Assembly: GCA_046726955.1 (NCBI GenBank)
Contig: JBKPBQ010000453.1
Coordinates: 1-9,942, forward strand
Origin: CAVPGH01 sp046726955
GTDB taxonomy: Bacteria > Acidobacteriota > Vicinamibacteria > Fen-336
Direction: 5' to 3'
Length of the DNA: 9,942 nucleotides
Of this stretch, positions 7,197 through 9,942 are shown piece after piece. The position numbers and the translations under genes were made by a program. Under the pieces are notes generated by a model. It was not told the DNA's origin. It did not search any database and was given only the letters and a program-made list of their open reading frames with translations. Each line of letters opens with the position of its first letter. Position 1 is the stretch's first letter.

Positions 7197-8059
7197 GGCT
7201 TGTCTGCGACCTCCGGTCTCCACAGGCTCGAGCGCGGCGAGACCCTCACCACGCCTTTGCTCGCATCATACTCGAACGGGACGCCGGTCGGATCGACGGT
7301 TCGCAGCCTCGCCGCCGCGGCGATCTCGCCGAGGGACTGGGGCTTGCGTCCGCCGCGCTTCTCGATCGCGGCGGCGGCCGCGGTGAGAGCGTCGGCCTGG
7401 TCGAGCGCGTCGATCTCCTGCAGCCGGAAGCGCGCGTTCTCCTTGATGTATCCCTCTTCCGCCTGCGCGTAGATCTGCGTCCACATCGCGCGGGCCGTCT
7501 GCCTCTCTCCCCCCCTCACGAGGAGGTCGGCGGCGAGCGTGCGCAGCCAGTACGCCGAGCCCGGGAGCGCGGCCGCTTCGTCCAGGATCTTCGCCGCCCT
7601 CTCCGCGTCGTGGAGGAAGAGGAACACCACGAACCCGAGGTACTGGCGGAGCCTCCAGTTGTCGGGCAGGGCCTTGACCCCGCGCTCGAGGACGTCCACC
7701 GCCTTCTGGGGATCGCCAGCTCCCGCGGGCAGCGGCTCGGCGAGGAAGGTCGCCCCGTATCGGTAGGCGATCTCCAGGCGCGGGTCGAGCGTGACCGTGA
7801 TGTCGATGAGGGGATAGAGGAGCTCGTAGCGCGTCTCCGCCGCGAACGCGCGCTCGCCCCCGTAGTACTGCACGGTGCGCAGCCAATAGATGTCGGCGAA
7901 GAGGCCCTCGAATCCGGGCACGAGCCGCTTCATCTCCCGCCCGGCCCAGAGCGCGGGCGGTCGGCGCGACAGTGTGTCGAGGGCGCGATCGACCCGGGCC
8001 TGGGTCACGACGACGGCCGCCCCCAGGACCACGAGGAGCACCGCGTCGCGCGGCCTCAC
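7193..8059 (-). CDS. Membrane-anchored TPR-like protein of an ABC transporter operon
   Basis: A 288-residue protein. The frame is open further upstream to 8242, but that extension is a low-complexity Arg/Pro/Gly shadow of the permease gene. The GTG at 8059 overlaps the permease stop (GTGA) and has a strong Shine-Dalgarno six bases upstream. Seen: an N-terminal hydrophobic segment at about 6-19 (signal anchor); a conserved-looking GFEGLFADIYWLRTVQYYGG stretch at 49-68; helical TPR-type repeats at about 75-215, with the patterns 'LDPRLEIAYRYGA', 'AVDVLERGVKALPDNW' and 'AAKILDEAAALPGSAYW'; and a C-terminal DPTGVPFEYD-K-G-VVRVSPRS element at about 256-277. The body probably faces the periplasm. 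Small TPR proteins with this layout occur beside ABC-2 exporters, and the exact role is unknown. An accessory protein to the transporter, comparable in position to M. xanthus PilG, is possible but unproven. Confidence 0.8.
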   Translation of the reverse strand: MRPRDAVLLVVLGAAVVVTQARVDRALDTLSRRPPALWAGREMKRLVPGFEGLFADIYWLRTVQYYGGERAFAAETRYELLYPLIDITVTLDPRLEIAYRYGATFLAEPLPAGAGDPQKAVDVLERGVKALPDNWRLRQYLGFVVFLFLHDAERAAKILDEAAALPGSAYWLRTLAADLLVRGGERQTARAMWTQIYAQAEEGYIKENARFRLQEIDALDQADALTAAAAAIEKRGGRKPQSLGEIAAAARLRTVDPTGVPFEYDASKGVVRVSPRSSLWRPEVADKP

Positions 8060-8835
8060 TGGAAGTCCTTCCTGCGGAAGACGACGACGCCCGCCACGAG
8101 GAGCAGTCCCACGTAGGCCGCCGCGTAGAGCGTGACTTCGCCGAGAGCGGAGAGGGGGATGGGGTCGCCGTAGGCCGCGTGGTCCTTGAAGTCGAAGGCG
8201 CGGAAGTTGGGGAGCACGCAGTAGAGGGCCTTGACGAGCCACTCCGGGGCGCCCGGCGCCACCTGCTTCATGTTGCGGACGACGTCGGAGAATCGTCCGG
8301 CGATGACGACCCCGAGCGTGCTCACCGCGGAGAGGACGATCGAGGTCATGGTGGAGAAGAGCATGGCGATCGCGACCACGAGGAGGAGGCTCAGGAAGAT
8401 GGGATAGATGGCGGCGAGGAGACCGAGGTCGACGCCGCGGCCGGTGGCGAGGAGCGTGAGGAAGAGCCCCGCCGCCATCACCGCGGTGTTCACGAGGAGC
8501 GTGAAGGCGAGCCCCAGGAACTTGCCCAGGTAGAGCTCGTCGCGCGTGAGCGGCTTGGCGAGCAGCGGGTAGAGCGAGCGCCGCTCGATCTCCTTGCTCA
8601 CGAGACCGACGCCGATGAACAGCGCGATCACCGTCCCGAAGAGGTCGATCGCCGCGAGGCCGATGTCCTTGATGATCTTCTCGTCCTGCCGGATGGAGAG
8701 CTGGCCGAGGAGCAGCCCGGAGAGGGTCATGAGGACGGCGAACACCACGAGGTTGTAGAGCACCCGCTCCCGCACCGTCTCGCGGAAGGTGTTGGCGGTG
8801 ACGGCGAGGACGCGGTTCAGTCGTCCGCCTTCCAC
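8056..8835 (-). CDS. ABC-2 type transporter permease
   Basis: A 259-residue integral membrane protein with six predicted membrane segments at about 27-48, 60-80, 106-130, 138-160, 163-182 and 234-254. The region SKEIERRSLYPLLAKPLTRDELYLGKFLG (80-108) matches the cytoplasmic coupling segment of ABC-2 permeases of the NosY/Pfam ABC2_membrane_2 type. A large extracytoplasmic loop at about 183-232 contains Y205-C206 and a DFKDHAAYG stretch. It should pair with the ATPase at 8817-9785, probably as a homodimer, to export or flip a substrate that cannot be named. The start is GTG at 8835, with GGAGG seven bases upstream; it overlaps the ATPase stop by 19 bases. A CTG at 8820 exactly overlapping that stop is a weaker alternative. 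Its stop overlaps the TPR-like gene start. Confidence 0.88.
   Translation of the reverse strand: MEGGRLNRVLAVTANTFRETVRERVLYNLVVFAVLMTLSGLLLGQLSIRQDEKIIKDIGLAAIDLFGTVIALFIGVGLVSKEIERRSLYPLLAKPLTRDELYLGKFLGLAFTLLVNTAVMAAGLFLTLLATGRGVDLGLLAAIYPIFLSLLLVVAIAMLFSTMTSIVLSAVSTLGVVIAGRFSDVVRNMKQVAPGAPEWLVKALYCVLPNFRAFDFKDHAAYGDPIPLSALGEVTLYAAAYVGLLLVAGVVVFRRKDFQ
8066..8073 (-). promoter_or_regulatory. Shine-Dalgarno site for the TPR-like gene
   Basis: On the minus strand this reads AGGAAGGA and ends six bases before the GTG at 8059. It decides the start, shortening the gene by 61 codons relative to the full open frame. Confidence 0.65.
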
Positions 8836-9785
8836 TGCCCCGCCTCCGGCGCTCGTCCCAGCTCCTTGAAGAAGTAGTCCTCGAGCGACTGGCGCACGGG
8901 CTGGACGGAGAGGATGCGACCTCCCGCCGCCTCCACCGCGCTCACCACCTTCCCGAGCGACGCCTCCTGGACCTGCAGCCGCCAGCGCTCGCCCAGAGCC
9001 TCGCGGGCCGCGATCCCCGGGGCCGCGAGTGCCTCGCCGTCGAGACCGCTGACCAGAACCTCCATGTGCGCGACGTCCACGTGCAGGATCCCGCTGAGCG
9101 GACCCACGTCGAGGAGCCGGCCCTCGCGGAGCACCGCCACCCGGTCGCAGAGCGTCTCCGCATCGGAGAGGATGTGCGTCGAGAAGAGCACCGTCCGCCC
9201 CCTCTCCTTGAGCTCCGAGATGAGGGTGCGGATGAGCCGCCGTCCGATGGGGTCGAGGCCGGACATGGGCTCGTCGAGGATCACCAGCTCGGGGTCGTTC
9301 ATGAGGGCCTGGGCGACGCCCGCCCTCTGCACCATGCCCTTCGAGAATCGCCGCATCTGTACGTGCGCGGAGCGCGCGAGCCCCAGGCGCTCGAGGAGGC
9401 TCTTCGCCCGGTCGCGCCTTTCCGCGGCGGGAAGGTCGAAGAGGCGCCCCGCGTAGTCGAGGTACTCCGCGGGCGTGAGGTAGTCGTAGAGATACGGGTG
9501 CTCGGGCAGATAGCCCACGCGGTAGCGCCAGGCGGGGTCGGCGAGCGGCCGGCCGAGCACGAAGACCTCGCCCGCATCGGGGTAGAGAAGCCCCGTCACG
9601 AGCTTGAGCGTCGTGGTCTTGCCCGAGCCGTTGGGGCCGAGATAGCCGAAGATCTCGCCCTTGCGGACCTGCAGGCTCAGCTTGTCCAGGACGAGGCGCT
9701 TCTTCTGGAAGATGTGCCCGATGCGGTAGGACTTGGAGAGCCCGCGGATGTCGAGGGCGAGGGCGCCATCCACGGCAGGCGTCAT
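8817..9785 (-). CDS. ABC transporter ATP-binding protein
   Basis: A 322-residue cytosolic ATPase. Walker A is GPNGSGKT at 50-57. The Q-loop position carries Glu (GYLPEHPYLY, E95), as in many ABC-2 ATPases of the drug or gliding-exporter type. The signature is a degenerate FSKGMVQR at 147-154, Walker B is LVILDEP at 167-173, the D-loop is SGLD at 175-178, and the switch His is H204 in FSTHILSD. After the nucleotide-binding domain (to about 230) comes a roughly 90-residue C-terminal regulatory-like domain ending in 'SLEDYFFKELGR', typical of CcmA/NatA-like subunits. It energises the permease encoded next, whose start overlaps its end. The ATG at 9785 has no recognisable Shine-Dalgarno and lies just below a candidate promoter, so a nearly leaderless mRNA is possible. 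Gene order resembles pilH-pilI of myxobacteria, but this ATPase class is broad. Confidence 0.92.
   Translation of the reverse strand: MTPAVDGALALDIRGLSKSYRIGHIFQKKRLVLDKLSLQVRKGEIFGYLGPNGSGKTTTLKLVTGLLYPDAGEVFVLGRPLADPAWRYRVGYLPEHPYLYDYLTPAEYLDYAGRLFDLPAAERRDRAKSLLERLGLARSAHVQMRRFSKGMVQRAGVAQALMNDPELVILDEPMSGLDPIGRRLIRTLISELKERGRTVLFSTHILSDAETLCDRVAVLREGRLLDVGPLSGILHVDVAHMEVLVSGLDGEALAAPGIAAREALGERWRLQVQEASLGKVVSAVEAAGGRILSVQPVRQSLEDYFFKELGRAPEAGQWKADD
8843..8847 (-). promoter_or_regulatory. Shine-Dalgarno site for the ABC permease
   Basis: GGAGG on the minus strand lies seven bases before the GTG at 8835, inside the 3' end of the ATPase gene. It supports coupled translation and the choice of GTG over the CTG at 8820. 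Confidence 0.6.
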
Positions 9786-9794
9786 CCGACGCGA

Positions 9795-9824
9795 AGTCTA
9801 GCCGATGCGCGAGCCGGCAGGCAA
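9795..9824 (-). promoter_or_regulatory. Candidate sigma70-type promoter for the ABC operon
   Basis: On the minus strand TTGCCT (9824-9819, -35 candidate) is followed after 18 bases by TAGACT (9800-9795, -10 candidate); each matches four of six consensus bases. Only nine bases separate the -10 element from the ATG at 9785, so transcription would start about two to three bases before the ATG. This fits the lack of a Shine-Dalgarno there. In GC-rich DNA such matches arise by chance, so this is tentative. Confidence 0.3.
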
Positions 9825-9852
9825 CGAAGGCGGGGAACGCGGAACAGACGAA

Positions 9853-9883
9853 CGCGCGGGGGAAGGATCGCTTCCCCCGCGCG
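9853..9883 (-). terminator. Strong hairpin, likely intrinsic terminator of the upstream minus-strand gene
   Basis: There is a perfect 13-bp inverted repeat: CGCGCGGGGGAAG at 9853-9865 and its complement at 9871-9883, with a five-base loop. It begins 11 bases after the stop codon at 9895-9897. On the minus strand it is followed by TTCGTCTGTTCC, which is T-enriched but not a clean U-tract, so termination may be partial. No T-rich run follows on the plus strand, so the minus-strand orientation is favoured. Confidence 0.7.
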
Positions 9884-9894
9884 ATTACGAAGAG

Positions 9895-9942
9895 CTACTG
9901 AAGGACGTTGCAGTTGTTGGCGAGCGCGCCGCTCGTCGCCGC
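9895..9942 (-). CDS. C-terminal end of an unidentified gene (5' end outside window)
   Basis: The last 15 codons of a minus-strand reading frame read AATSGALANNCNVLQ before a TAG stop at 9897-9895. Fourteen of the 15 codons end in G or C, like the neighbouring genes, and a strong hairpin follows the stop, so this is probably a real gene end. The Ala/Ser/Asn-rich tail with one Cys near the end would suit a secreted or pilin-like protein, but 15 residues cannot identify a family. It lies upstream of, and in the same direction as, the ABC transporter operon. Confidence 0.55.
   Translation of the reverse strand, partial: AATSGALANNCNVLQ

Noticed and set aside
6606..7472. Plus-strand open frames opposite the redoxin and TPR-like genes
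   Set aside because: They show no domain pattern, and the minus-strand frames carry a signal peptide, CPAC site and repeat pattern. They are antisense shadows.
8060..8242. N-terminal extension of the TPR-like gene to an upstream start at 8242
   Set aside because: The extra 61 residues are Arg/Pro/Gly/Leu-rich and lie wholly inside the permease gene. The GTG at 8059 has a strong Shine-Dalgarno and puts the hydrophobic anchor at the N-terminus.
1..9942. CRISPR arrays, tRNA or rRNA genes, insertion sequences, attachment sites
   Set aside because: I saw no regularly spaced direct repeats, cloverleaf-like segments, transposase or integrase motifs, or terminal inverted repeats. The window is filled by ordinary coding sequence.

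Overview
The window is bacterial, very GC-rich (roughly 70% by eye) and almost entirely coding, with G or C at most third codon positions, several GTG starts and repeated stop/start overlaps. Gene content and style suggest a high-GC soil or sediment lineage such as Acidobacteriota, a myxobacterium-like deltaproteobacterium or a similar group. No rRNA, tRNA, mobile element or CRISPR array is visible, and the lineage cannot be fixed from the sequence alone.

Left block, plus strand (1-6640): four tightly packed genes. They are the C-terminal end of a large YfhO-like membrane protein (cut by the window edge), a class I SAM-dependent methyltransferase, a 942-residue fusion of an MFS-like membrane domain with a spermidine-synthase-like Rossmann domain, and a second, complete YfhO-like membrane protein of 795 residues. 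Gaps are 13 bp or less, and two junctions overlap, so this looks like one transcript entering from the left. The two YfhO-like proteins share the same C-terminal architecture and bracket the two SAM-type enzymes. The YfhO family belongs with polytopic GT-C-like envelope glycosylation proteins, so a role in building or decorating a surface glycan or lipid-linked polymer is a reasonable inference, but the substrate is unknown.

Right block, minus strand (9785 down to 6645): four genes, all overlapping at stop/start junctions. In transcription order they are an ABC ATPase, an ABC-2 type permease, a membrane-anchored TPR-like protein, and an exported thioredoxin-fold protein with a CPAC active site. 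A weak promoter candidate lies immediately upstream of the ATPase, placed so that its mRNA would be nearly leaderless. Before it come a perfect 13-bp hairpin and the last 15 codons of another minus-strand gene. The order (terminated gene, ABC ATPase, ABC permease, accessory protein) resembles the pilA-pilG-pilH-pilI neighbourhood of Myxococcus type IV pili, which is offered as a testable hypothesis only.

The two blocks converge with only 4 bp between stop codons (6640 and 6645) and no convincing intrinsic terminator. No gene-free stretch exceeds about 110 bp.
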